Shown here: in pieces, positions 1 to 8,183 of the stretch | Position numbering within the stretch: position 1 is the stretch's first letter | Layout: each line of letters starts with the position of its first letter | DNA from: CAWBUW01 sp963792075 | Lineage (GTDB): Bacteria > Chloroflexota > Anaerolineae > Anaerolineales > UBA4823 | Reading direction: 5' to 3' | Length of the DNA stretch: 64,000 bases | NCBI GenBank assembly: GCA_963792075.1 | Contig: CAWBUW010000012.1 | Span: 2,418,001 to 2,482,000 of the forward strand | The notes under the pieces: generated by a model | The model's database searches: none | What the model was told of the DNA's origin: nothing | The model's input: only the letters and a program-made list of their open reading frames with translations | Program-made: the position numbers and the translations under genes

Positions 1-126
1 CAAATGCTGCCTTATGCCTTCACGATTATTGTGCTTGTGATCGGTTCGCAAGAAGCGATGCGCAAACGGTTGGGCTCGCCGGCAGCGCTGGGTAACCCTT
101 ATGTCCGAGGCGAGCGGGGTCTGTAG
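1..126 (+). CDS. C-terminal end of an ABC transporter permease (partial)
   Basis: The reading frame is open from the first base and stops at 126, giving 41 residues. A hydrophobic stretch (LPYAFTIIVLVIG) is followed by a short basic tail ending in NPYVRGERGL. This ending is typical of inner-membrane permeases of the simple-sugar/nucleoside ABC family (BmpA-associated, YufQ-like), whose last transmembrane helix is followed by such a cytoplasmic tail. The rest of the gene lies outside the window, so substrate and operon cannot be judged. Confidence 0.6.
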   Translation, partial: QMLPYAFTIIVLVIGSQEAMRKRLGSPAALGNPYVRGERGL

Positions 127-213
127 GACAAAACGACGGGCTGGCCTGGCGGCGATCAGGCCTGAACTGGCCGCAGTAAAAAACCTGAAGGGATAGGAGA
201 ACAAAAGATTTCT

Positions 214-1152
214 ATGGCGCAGGTAATGTTTTCGGTAATCGCACCGATATTCAATGAGTTAGACAATCTGCCGGTGCTCTACCAGCGGGTAAAAGAAGTG
301 ATGGACCAGACCGGCGAAAGCTGGGAGTTAGTCCTGGTGGATGACGGTTCCGTCGATGGTTCTACCGCCCGCATGCGTGAGCTGGCCGGACAAGATGAGC
401 GCGTGCGCCTGGTGATTTTTGCGCGCAATTTTGGCCATCAGATCGCGGTGACGGCCGGCCTGGATTATGCGCGTGGCCAGGCGGTCGCCATCATCGACGC
501 AGATTTGCAGGACCCGCCTGAAGTGATCCTGGATATGATTGCGAAGTGGCGTGAAGGATATGAGGTGGTATACGGCGTGCGCTCGGAGCGCGAGGGCGAG
601 ACCTGGTTCAAGCTGTTTACCGCCAAGTTGTTCTACCGCCTGATCTACCGCATTACCGATGTCGAAATCCCCATGGATACGGGAGATTTCCGTCTGATCG
701 ACCGCAAGGTGGTCAACGTTTTGAACCAAATGCGGGAGCGGCACCGTTTCCTGCGCGGCATGGCCTCCTGGGTAGGGTTCCGGCAGACTGGGGTCTTTTA
801 TAAGCGGGCGGCGCGTTTTTCGGGGATAACGAAATACCCCTTGAAAAAGATGGTGAAGTTTGCCAGTGACGCCATTACCGGCTTTTCTTACCTGCCGCTG
901 CAACTGGCAACCTATTTGGGTTTTGCTTCGGCCGGTTTGAGCATCCTGGCAATCCCGTTCGTGATCTCCCTCCGGCTGACGGGTTCTCATGAGCTCATGG
1001 GACAGGCAACCACGTTGATCATGGTGCTGTTCCTGGGAGGCGTGCAGTTGATTTGCCTGGGGATCTTAGGCGAGTACCTTGGGCGCTTGTATGATGAGGT
1101 GAAAGGGCGTCCATTATATATTGTACGCGAAGCGCCAGATAAAAACGAGTGA
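214..1152 (+). CDS. GT2 family glycosyltransferase, GtrB/dolichol-phosphate mannosyltransferase-like
   Basis: A 312-residue membrane-associated family 2 glycosyltransferase, expected to move a sugar from a nucleotide sugar to a polyprenyl phosphate carrier on the cytoplasmic face. The N-terminal GT-A domain shows the nucleotide-binding DDGS (residues 43-46) and the metal-binding DADLQDPPE (95-103), where DxD followed by QDPPE is characteristic of DPM1/GtrB-type enzymes. Two hydrophobic segments follow at about 230-255 and 265-290, as in GtrB. An AGGAGA ribosome binding site at 195-200 supports the ATG at 214. Upstream is an unrelated permease; downstream is a new promoter, so it may be the last gene of its transcript. 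The sugar is not determined. Confidence 0.9.
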   Translation: MAQVMFSVIAPIFNELDNLPVLYQRVKEVMDQTGESWELVLVDDGSVDGSTARMRELAGQDERVRLVIFARNFGHQIAVTAGLDYARGQAVAIIDADLQDPPEVILDMIAKWREGYEVVYGVRSEREGETWFKLFTAKLFYRLIYRITDVEIPMDTGDFRLIDRKVVNVLNQMRERHRFLRGMASWVGFRQTGVFYKRAARFSGITKYPLKKMVKFASDAITGFSYLPLQLATYLGFASAGLSILAIPFVISLRLTGSHELMGQATTLIMVLFLGGVQLICLGILGEYLGRLYDEVKGRPLYIVREAPDKNE

Positions 1153-1161
1153 AATTCCTGT

Positions 1162-1190
1162 TTGAAGAAATCCCCGCATGGTGGTATGAT
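1162..1190 (+). promoter_or_regulatory. sigma-70 type promoter in front of a structured RNA
   Basis: TTGAAG at 1162-1167 and TATGAT at 1185-1190 are separated by exactly 17 bases. The predicted start, about 1197-1201, coincides with the 5' strand of the long-range RNA helix described in the next entry. Confidence 0.65.
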
Positions 1191-1196
1191 ACAGGT

Positions 1197-1344
1197 TACT
1201 GGACGCGGGCGCAATGCCTGACCCCTTAGATCAATGCATGACTTAAAGACTTCAATACAAAGGTTGGCCTGGCTGCATGACAAAGGTTTACTTTCTTTGT
1301 GAAAGCAGCTTTGGGAGATTTGGGTCATTGCGCTGACGCGATCC
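1197..1344 (+). ncRNA. candidate structured non-coding RNA or 5' leader
   Basis: Starting at the predicted transcription start, the 5' part (1201-1224) pairs with 1322-1344: GGA with TCC, CGCG with CGCG, GCGCAATG with CATTGCGC, and ACCC with GGGT. Inside lies a large asymmetric internal loop and a terminal stem in which GCTGC (1272-1276) pairs with 1305-1309 and ACAAAG (1280-1285) with CTTTGT (1295-1300). Closing stem, big central loop and terminal stem resemble 6S RNA in outline, but no diagnostic sequence is seen. Signature motifs of RNase P RNA, tmRNA and SRP RNA are absent. It could equally be the leader of the helicase gene at 1551. Confidence 0.4.
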
Positions 1345-1550
1345 TGCCTCATCTGAAAGGTGAACCGGCATTGGTTTGTATGAATTTCCCCTACAAACCG
1401 GTGCTAATCCCCTTTTTCCGTGGGGCCGCTGCGGTCTCGTGGGTGCTGAGAAGATCGACTTGAGCGGATGCACCGTTTGAGAGATGAACGACAAAGTACG
1501 ATCAAAGTTCTGGTGGCCTTTTCCGGCCAGCAGGACCTGTTGCTTTTTAT
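1345..1550 (+). other. non-coding stretch with three further hairpins before the helicase gene
   Basis: A 14-bp hairpin (1367-1380 with 1392-1405, wobble pairs included) is followed by CCCC/GGGG (409-412 and 422-425 of this kilobase) around a T-run. GGTGC (1442-1446) pairs with GCACC (1470-1474). CTGGTGGCC (1510-1518) pairs imperfectly with GGCCAGCAG (1525-1533), and TTTTT follows at 1544-1548, just before the start codon. The last hairpin could end the upstream RNA or attenuate transcription into the helicase. No coding capacity is evident. Confidence 0.35.
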
Positions 1551-4500
1551 GTGTGGGTAATGAAGGTACTTTCAGAAGAAACTCTTGATCTAAAACAATT
1601 GGAGAAGGTGGTTGGCCCGGTCATCTTTGAGCGGGGCATCACCTATTACCACCAGGGCCGTGTCCAGGTGGATGTTGTGGACGAGGAATATGCCTCTTCC
1701 ACGGTAAGCGGGCGAGGCGGTGTGTATGATGTGCGCATCGAGCTGGATCGCAATCGCTTGTATTTCTATTGCGATTGCCCGTATGCAGCCGATGGCAAGA
1801 TCTGTAAACACTGTGTTGCCGCGGTAGCTGCAGTACGCGATCATTTGCGCCGGAGCCGTAAAGTTCGCTGGCAGGATCAGTTGGGCAAGCTGCTGCACAC
1901 CATGCAGGATGCCTCCCAGCCTTCCTCGTCCAGTTACGCTGTATTATTCAGCCTGCAGAATACATCCAATAATCCCACCCATCCGCAGTGGAAACTGGTG
2001 CCCTATCAGGTGAACCTGAACGCGCTGCCAACTGAGATGCGCGTACGCCTTGAGTTGGGGATGGCTTTGACTCAGATGCTTTCCGGGATGGAGAATCTGG
2101 GCCGCCTGGCTAAGGCGCCGTTCTCCGCGTTGGAGCCGCAAGGCTGCGCTCTGCAGACGATGCAGGAAGTGACGCTGGCTAATCTATTAATCTCGCAAGC
2201 GCGGGCTTATTACCAGGTGACCACTTCGCTTTCAGATTATCTCTATTTACTCGCTGAGACGCCAGCGTTGGTGTACCTGGGCGATGCTGTGGATCCAACC
2301 ATCAAACGGCTGCAGATTTTACCGAAAGGTGGGCGGCTGCAGATTGATCTCTCCCGTGTGGAGGATGGCGTACGCCTGAGCTCGCACGTGGTGGCAGGGG
2401 ATAAGCTGACAGCTATTCTGCCGGAGCTGGTGCAGGTGGTCAGCACGGCGCCGCTGTGGCTGCTGGTCGAGGATAAGCTGGTTGAGATTGAAGGCCCTCG
2501 AGCTTATAACCTGTTCAGCAATTTCATGGCTTACCCTGAATTGACCATCCCGGAAGAGGGCGAAACCGAATTCCTGGAGAAGTTTTATCTCCCCCTGGCT
2601 GCCGAAGCAGATGTGCGCGGAGATGCCGTCGCCTGGGAAGAAGTGGACGTGGAGCCTGTGCGCCGGTTATATATGAGCGATGCGCCGGGTCCGGGCTCGG
2701 GTTCGCTGCAAATCGAACTGCGCTTTGCTTATGGCCCATATGAAGCACCCTTAGATACTCTCTTTCCGATGGATGACCTGCGCCGCATGCCAGGAGGCTG
2801 GACACTGGCGCGCCTCCACCGGAAATCCAACCTGGAACAGCAAGCCTACCAACAGCTTTCATCCAATGATTTTGGCTTGAAACGCGCCAATCCCCCCGCT
2901 GCTGCGGGGGTGTTCTTACTGCGCGCCAAGATCCACCCGCTGGATTTTCTAATGCGCTTTGTGCCGCGCCTGACCAGGGCTGGCTTTGAGATTTATGGCG
3001 AGGAAAAGCTCAAGTTTGGGAAAGTCAACCGCGCCAAGCCCTCGGTCTCGCTGTCTGTTACTTCTGGGATTGATTGGTTCGATGTTAAGACCGTCGTGAG
3101 CTTTGGGGATATCGAAGTGTCCTTAAAAGAGATCCGGCGCGTGCTGCGGCGAAAAGAGCGGTTTATCAAGTTGGCCGATGGCACGATTGGCGAAATCCCG
3201 GATGAGTTTCTGGAACGTTACAAACACCTGTTCACCCTGGGACAGGAGACGCCCGACGGCTTGCGGCTTTCGAACCATCACCTGACTTTGCTGGATCAGC
3301 TCCTGGCAGATACAGACCAGGCGGATGATGAGTTCCACCGGCGCGCCCGCCGTATGCGTGATTTCGCGGGGGTAACTCCTCAAGACTTGCCGGCAGGATT
3401 TGTGGGTGAACTGCGCCCCTACCAGAAGGCCGGTTTTGACTGGTTGTATTTCTTGCACGAATTTGGTTTTGGGGGCTGCCTGGCCGATGATATGGGCCTG
3501 GGCAAGACTGTTCAAGTGCTGACCTTTCTGCTTTCGCTCAAAGAGCGCGGCCTGGCTCAAGGCCCCAACCTGGTAGTGCTGCCCCGTTCGCTGCTGGTAA
3601 ATTGGCAGCGCGAAACAGCGCGGTTCACACCCTCTCTGCGAGTGTTGGAATATCATGGGAATGTACGCGGGCGTGACCCTGCGCTGTTCGATCAATATGA
3701 CCTGGTAGTCACCACGTATGGGGTGATGCTGCGCGACATCGATTCACTGCGCAAGTTCACCTTTAACTACATCGTCCTGGATGAGTCGCAGGCGATCAAG
3801 AACCCGCTGGCGCAAACCGCCAAGGCGGCGCGCCTGCTGCGCAGCCAGCATCGACTGGTGATGACCGGTACGCCGGTCGAAAATTCCGCCTACGAACTTT
3901 GGTCCCAATTCGCTTTCTTGAATCCAGGACTGCTGGGTAACCTCGAATATTTCCGGAGTGAATTTGGCGTACCGATCGAGAAGCACAGTGACGAGGGACG
4001 CGCTGCTTTCTTGAGGAAAATGGTGTATCCATTTATCTTAAGGCGTACCAAGGACCAGGTTGCCCCTGAACTGCCTCCACGCAGCGAACGGGTCATTTAC
4101 AGCGATATGGAACCCGGTCAGCGCAAGATGTATAACCGGACGCGGGACTATTTCCGTGGGATTTTGATGGGCATGATGGAGGAGGAGAATGGGGGATCCG
4201 GTGGCGCCAAGATGAAGGTGCTGGAAGGCCTGCTGCGCCTGCGCCAGATCTGTAACCATCCGGTATTGGTAGAAAAGGATTTCAAGGGCGAGTCGGCCAA
4301 ATTCGAGCTGCTCATCGAGACTTTGGAAACATTGCGCGCCGAGGGACACAAGGCACTGGTCTTTTCGCAGTTTGTTGAGATGCTGCGCCTGGTAAGAACT
4401 GCATTGGATGAACGCCAGATCCCTTACGCGTATCTGGATGGGCGCACCAACAACCGCCAGGGAGAAGTAGATCGTTTCCAGGAAGATCAAGACCTGCCAT

Positions 4501-4799
4501 TTTTCTTGATCTCCTTGAAAGCCGGCGGGGTCGGTTTGAACCTGACCGCGGCGGACTATGTCATTCATATTGATCCGTGGTGGAATCCGGCCGTGGAGAT
4601 GCAGGCAACCGATCGTACGCACCGCATTGGCCAGGAAAAACCCGTCTTTGTATATAAGATGATTGTGCGCGATACTGTTGAAGAAAAAGTGCTCCAGCTC
4701 CAGGATCGAAAAAGAAACCTGGTAGATCAGTTGATCTCGACTGAGGAAAACTTCCTCAAATCACTCTCGCCGGATGATGTCAAAGTATTGTTCAGCTAA
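1551..4799 (+). CDS. SWIM zinc finger plus SNF2/RapA-like helicase
   Basis: A 1,082-residue DNA-dependent ATPase of the SNF2 family. The N-terminus holds a SWIM zinc-binding motif (C74-x-C76-x8-C85-x-H87). A roughly 450-residue middle region matches the SNF2-associated region of bacterial SWIM/SNF2 proteins. The helicase core starts near residue 620: Walker A DMGLGKT near 647, a DESQ box (in place of DEAH) near 744, and C-terminal motifs ALVFSQF, KAGGVGLNLT and QATDRTHRIGQ. Such proteins translocate on duplex DNA or remodel protein-DNA or RNA-polymerase complexes; the partner here is unknown. Start is uncertain: GTG at 1551 or ATG at 1560, neither with a good ribosome binding site. The next gene follows after 10 bases. 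Confidence 0.92.
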   Translation: MWVMKVLSEETLDLKQLEKVVGPVIFERGITYYHQGRVQVDVVDEEYASSTVSGRGGVYDVRIELDRNRLYFYCDCPYAADGKICKHCVAAVAAVRDHLRRSRKVRWQDQLGKLLHTMQDASQPSSSSYAVLFSLQNTSNNPTHPQWKLVPYQVNLNALPTEMRVRLELGMALTQMLSGMENLGRLAKAPFSALEPQGCALQTMQEVTLANLLISQARAYYQVTTSLSDYLYLLAETPALVYLGDAVDPTIKRLQILPKGGRLQIDLSRVEDGVRLSSHVVAGDKLTAILPELVQVVSTAPLWLLVEDKLVEIEGPRAYNLFSNFMAYPELTIPEEGETEFLEKFYLPLAAEADVRGDAVAWEEVDVEPVRRLYMSDAPGPGSGSLQIELRFAYGPYEAPLDTLFPMDDLRRMPGGWTLARLHRKSNLEQQAYQQLSSNDFGLKRANPPAAAGVFLLRAKIHPLDFLMRFVPRLTRAGFEIYGEEKLKFGKVNRAKPSVSLSVTSGIDWFDVKTVVSFGDIEVSLKEIRRVLRRKERFIKLADGTIGEIPDEFLERYKHLFTLGQETPDGLRLSNHHLTLLDQLLADTDQADDEFHRRARRMRDFAGVTPQDLPAGFVGELRPYQKAGFDWLYFLHEFGFGGCLADDMGLGKTVQVLTFLLSLKERGLAQGPNLVVLPRSLLVNWQRETARFTPSLRVLEYHGNVRGRDPALFDQYDLVVTTYGVMLRDIDSLRKFTFNYIVLDESQAIKNPLAQTAKAARLLRSQHRLVMTGTPVENSAYELWSQFAFLNPGLLGNLEYFRSEFGVPIEKHSDEGRAAFLRKMVYPFILRRTKDQVAPELPPRSERVIYSDMEPGQRKMYNRTRDYFRGILMGMMEEENGGSGGAKMKVLEGLLRLRQICNHPVLVEKDFKGESAKFELLIETLETLRAEGHKALVFSQFVEMLRLVRTALDERQIPYAYLDGRTNNRQGEVDRFQEDQDLPFFLISLKAGGVGLNLTAADYVIHIDPWWNPAVEMQATDRTHRIGQEKPVFVYKMIVRDTVEEKVLQLQDRKRNLVDQLISTEENFLKSLSPDDVKVLFS

Positions 4800-4809
4800 C
4801 CGATAAGCG

Positions 4810-5355
4810 ATGCCTCTTCTCCCCACCTCCCTGGTTTTGGTTGCCGTTATGAACGATCCACGCGATCTGGAGATCGCGCGTGTCCTGGGTTGGTACCGCA
4901 TTCCCCTGCGTTCGGCACCCAGGGTGGTGGCAGTCGATTACCTCGCTTTTTACCAGACCAGCCGTTTTGGGGATGAGAAGTGGCAAATCCAATATGTTGC
5001 ACCGGTGCATGGGCATGAACTGACCACCCGCGCCGAACTGCTGCAAGACGAAGCAGACCATCCCTTTGCACAGCAGGAGTATTTCAAGATCCAATTGGGC
5101 CCGCTGGAACGACTTAAGCAGCCCATCCTGGCAGAAAAATGGCGGCGCATTACGTTTTTTTATACGCTGGGGGAATACCTGCTGAATGCTGAGACAATCC
5201 CTGACCTGGTCGTGGATGCAGACGAGCGGCGGGGGTTATGGCGCTCTTTGCGTGAAAGGGCCGAGCAGGCGCAGCCGGAAGCCGCAGACGATCTACCTGA
5301 TTTTGAATTAGACCCCTTGCTGCTGGCTGCTTTATTGGGATTTGCGAAGAAATGA
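4810..5355 (+). CDS. conserved-looking hypothetical protein
   Basis: This 181-residue protein has no family I can name with confidence. The N-terminal stretch DPRDLEIARVLGWYRIP and a following beta-rich region with many aromatic residues are reminiscent of PUA/EVE-type folds, but this is only an impression. The C-terminus is acidic and helical. ATG at 4849 (MNDPRD) could be the true start, since the first 13 residues are low in conserved character and neither candidate has a clear ribosome binding site. It lies 10 bases after the SNF2 gene and overlaps the next gene by ATGA (5352-5355), so the three are probably co-translated. The helicase neighbour hints at nucleic-acid-linked work, without proof. 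Confidence 0.7.
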   Translation: MPLLPTSLVLVAVMNDPRDLEIARVLGWYRIPLRSAPRVVAVDYLAFYQTSRFGDEKWQIQYVAPVHGHELTTRAELLQDEADHPFAQQEYFKIQLGPLERLKQPILAEKWRRITFFYTLGEYLLNAETIPDLVVDADERRGLWRSLRERAEQAQPEAADDLPDFELDPLLLAALLGFAKK

Positions 5356-6671
5356 ACCTGGGTAAGAAGCACTTGATCGGCCTTTTGGGGGTAATCCTCC
5401 TGTTTCGCTTGTGGGGAGCCGTCTTTGCTACGCAGCACATCATTTCCTTCATGGAAGTGGATTCGCAAGCCTATGTCGGTTTAGCTCAAAACCTGCTCCA
5501 AACCGGGAAGTATGTCCACCCAATCGACCCGGATGAGGATCTTTATCGCCCGCCTGTTTACCCGCTCTTCCTGGCGGGGGTAATGGCGCTCAGCGGCGGC
5601 AGTGTCAACGCAGTCCCCCTGCTGCAAACCCTCTTGTGCCTGCTGGCTGCGTTCCTGTTGTACCGTTGTGGAGTAGAAGTCCACAGCCCCAGGAGCGGGG
5701 TTGCCGCAGCCTTGTTTTACCTGCTGAATCCCAACAGCGCCTTCTGGTCTTACAAGATCCTGACCGAGACATTAGCCGGATTCTGGCTGGTCCTGGCAGT
5801 GTATTTACTGGTCCGCTATTGGCGCACTGGCCTGCTCCGGTGGGCCCTTTTCTCGGGCCTGGTTTTGGGATTGGGCGCGCTGACGCGGCCGATCCTATTC
5901 CCTCTGGCAATCGCCTGGATATTCATTCTGGGTTGGCTGGCTTTGCGGAAAGCACCGGTGAACGCGCCGCCGCGACAGGGTTGGAAGTCCACGCTGCTCT
6001 TGGCGCTGGGGTTCCTGGTCATAGTGACCCCCTGGCAGGTGCGCAACTACCTCACCTATCAGAAATACACCATTTCTACTGTAGGCACACATGCCCTCCT
6101 GGACTGGAATGCCGCCCGTATCTTAGAACAAGCCGAAGGTTATTCTTTTATTGAAGCCCAAAAACTGCTCAGCCAATCCGGAGACCCGGTAAACTACTCT
6201 CTGCAATTGGTCCGGCGTTATCCGCTGATCACGGTGAAGCTACAGGCAAAAGGGATCGTACGCACCCTTTTAGGCGCAGAATTCGATACCTGGTCCAGGA
6301 CCTTTACAAATCGCAGCGCTCCGCAGTCTGGAATTCTAACGATTCTATTCGGCGGCGGAGATGCAGGACAGCTCTGGCATAGCCTGCAAACCCTGCTGGG
6401 GAGCCCCTGGTTTTGGGCCGGCATGGCTGCCCTGGTTTATGATGGCGTCTTATATCTGGCCTGCCTGGCGGGGATATACCGGAGCTGGAAGGATCAGCGT
6501 GGGCAGGATGCCTGGCGCTTAGCCCTGGTCCTGCTGGTTTCTGTCAGCTACCTGGTCCTGGCTCCACTGGCTACCGGGGATTCGCGCTTCCGTGTTCCCG
6601 CCGATCCCCTCCTGGCGTTGCTGGCAGGGTTAGCGTGGCTGCCACGTCAGAAATCGGCTTTCATAAAATAG
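5352..6671 (+). CDS. GT39/ArnT-like polytopic membrane glycosyltransferase
   Basis: A 439-residue membrane protein with about ten hydrophobic segments. The first periplasmic loop carries the family's acidic signature (D near residue 37 in MEVDSQAYVGLAQNL) and the segment YRPPVYPLFLA, typical of the PMT_2/ArnT-like superfamily that transfers sugars from polyprenyl-phosphate carriers to lipids or proteins on the outer face of the membrane. Length is on the short side because the usual C-terminal periplasmic domain is missing. Start overlaps the previous stop (ATGA). The polyprenyl-phosphate GT2 enzyme at 214 could in principle make its donor. A 43-nt palindrome follows the stop by four bases. 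Confidence 0.8.
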   Translation: MNLGKKHLIGLLGVILLFRLWGAVFATQHIISFMEVDSQAYVGLAQNLLQTGKYVHPIDPDEDLYRPPVYPLFLAGVMALSGGSVNAVPLLQTLLCLLAAFLLYRCGVEVHSPRSGVAAALFYLLNPNSAFWSYKILTETLAGFWLVLAVYLLVRYWRTGLLRWALFSGLVLGLGALTRPILFPLAIAWIFILGWLALRKAPVNAPPRQGWKSTLLLALGFLVIVTPWQVRNYLTYQKYTISTVGTHALLDWNAARILEQAEGYSFIEAQKLLSQSGDPVNYSLQLVRRYPLITVKLQAKGIVRTLLGAEFDTWSRTFTNRSAPQSGILTILFGGGDAGQLWHSLQTLLGSPWFWAGMAALVYDGVLYLACLAGIYRSWKDQRGQDAWRLALVLLVSVSYLVLAPLATGDSRFRVPADPLLALLAGLAWLPRQKSAFIK

Positions 6672-6675
6672 GGGT

Positions 6676-6718
6676 TTGGGGTACGTTTCGGCGGCTTTGC
6701 CGCCGAAACGTACCCCAA
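6676..6718. repeat. 43-nt GC-NNN-GC palindrome (copy 1)
   Basis: Perfect 20-bp arms beginning TTGGGGTACG close on GGC-ttt-GCC. The left side is flanked by GGGG, so GGGGTTTGGGG spans 6671-6681. No T-run follows (AATTATT). It separates two co-directional genes. Confidence 0.9.
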
Positions 6719-6827
6719 TTATTTCTTTGCCCCCGCTATAAACGGGATTCCCGCATGATGATCATGGTAGAATCATGTCTATCGTTCTCCATTATTTTGA
6801 TGGGCTCTCAACCAAGGAGAGATTGAA

Positions 6828-7253
6828 ATGACCGACCAACCGATCAAGCCTTTGAAATGGACCCCGGACCCCGATGCGGGTTTTACGGTAGTGCGCCGCG
6901 CCGATGGCGGGATGCACATCACGCTCAAAAATGCTTCGCGGAAAACTCTGGAACAGTGGCGGAAATTTGCATTGGATCACCTGTATGATTCCGACCGCCT
7001 GACCACGAACCTGTACGATCTGAGCGAGCTTCAGACGCTGCCGGAAGAGGCAATCCAATACGCCGTGGAGGTCAACAATGACCCTTCAGCGCGGAATATC
7101 CGCCTGGCAGTGGTCGCAAAAAACGAGACGGTCCGCACCGCTTTGCGCAAGATTGCCAGCCTCACCGTTTCAGGTGGGGTTGATATGGGTTTATTCAGGA
7201 CGGTGGAAGAAGCGGAGAGCTGGCTGAGCCGCCCACTGACCTTGCTGGCTTAG
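6828..7253 (+). CDS. small STAS/SpoIIAA-like protein of unknown role
   Basis: The 141-residue soluble protein has an alternating beta-alpha pattern and a C-terminus (MGLFRTVEEAESWLSRPL) like the last helix of SpoIIAA/STAS-like domains, which bind lipids or act as partner-switching regulators. No enzymatic motif is visible. The ribosome binding site AAGGAGA lies just before the ATG at 6828. It is followed after eight bases by folP, so the two are probably co-transcribed. The assignment rests on general fold impression only. Confidence 0.6.
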   Translation: MTDQPIKPLKWTPDPDAGFTVVRRADGGMHITLKNASRKTLEQWRKFALDHLYDSDRLTTNLYDLSELQTLPEEAIQYAVEVNNDPSARNIRLAVVAKNETVRTALRKIASLTVSGGVDMGLFRTVEEAESWLSRPLTLLA

Positions 7254-7261
7254 ATTGTCCT

Positions 7262-8140
7262 GTGAAGATCGGACCTTTGCAATTTGAATGGGGATCCCGC
7301 ACTTATGTGATGGGGATCTTGAATATTACGCCAGACAGCTTCTCAGGGGACGGGTTGTTAGGCGCGGGGAGCGCGGCGCTGGTCGAACGTGCCCTGGGAC
7401 AGGCGCAGCAGTTCGTGGATGCCGGTGTGGATATGCTCGACGTGGGAGGGGAAAGCACCCGCCCCGGCGCACAGCCGGTCAGCGCTGCGGAAGAATTGGA
7501 GCGCGTGCTGCCTGTGGTGCAGGCGCTGCACGAGCGTTTTGATGCGGTGATTTCGGTAGACACCTACCGGGCCAGCGTGGCAGAAGCGGCACTGGAAGCG
7601 GGTGCGCACCTGGTCAACGACGTCTGGGGACTGCGCGCCGACCCAGAATTGGCGCAGGTAATTGCTCACCACCAGGCGCCGGCGATCTTGATGCACAACC
7701 GTTCTTCCTGGGCGACCCCCGAAATCAAGGACCGCCTGGGTGGGCACTATATTGGTGCCCCGTACGAGAATTTAATGGCAGACGTATGCCGCGAGCTGCT
7801 CGAAAGCGTGGCGATGGCGAAGGCCGCCGGGGTCGCGGACGAGCGCATCATCCTGGACCCCGGGATCGGCTTCGGCAAGACGGTGGAGCAAAACCTGGAG
7901 CTGTTGGACCGCCTGGGCGAAATTCGCAGCCTGGGGTATCCGGTGCTCCTGGGCCCGTCGCGAAAATCTTTCATCGGCTATACCTTGAACTTGCCTCCCG
8001 ATCAACGCCTCGAAGGGACGGCCGCGGCGGTCAGTGTGGGGATCGTCCGGGGGGCAGATATCGTCCGGGTGCATGATGTGGCCTGGATGATGCGTGTGGT
8101 GCACATGACCGATGCAATCGTGCGCCGCAAGGGTTCTTGA
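7262..8140 (+). CDS. folP: dihydropteroate synthase
   Basis: A 292-residue cytoplasmic enzyme of folate synthesis: condenses 6-hydroxymethyl-7,8-dihydropterin diphosphate with p-aminobenzoate to give dihydropteroate. Family signatures are all present: MGILNITPDSFSGDG (residues 17-31), DVGGESTRPGA, ISVDTYRASVAEAALEAGA with NDVWGL, DPGIGFGKT and GPSRKSFIGY near the C-terminus. The GTG at 7262 is preferred over the ATG at 7310 because the residues before MGILN form the expected first strand. Eight bases separate it from the upstream STAS-like gene; aconitase follows in the same direction. Confidence 0.95.
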   Translation: MKIGPLQFEWGSRTYVMGILNITPDSFSGDGLLGAGSAALVERALGQAQQFVDAGVDMLDVGGESTRPGAQPVSAAEELERVLPVVQALHERFDAVISVDTYRASVAEAALEAGAHLVNDVWGLRADPELAQVIAHHQAPAILMHNRSSWATPEIKDRLGGHYIGAPYENLMADVCRELLESVAMAKAAGVADERIILDPGIGFGKTVEQNLELLDRLGEIRSLGYPVLLGPSRKSFIGYTLNLPPDQRLEGTAAAVSVGIVRGADIVRVHDVAWMMRVVHMTDAIVRRKGS

Positions 8141-8183
8141 GATAGTCTCACACCCAGAATTTGGAAAAGACCAAGGAGTTGTT

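Noticed and set aside
328..990. A 220-codon frame opposite the GT2 gene
   Set aside because: Complementary to a gene with all catalytic motifs; no start signal and no recognisable domain.
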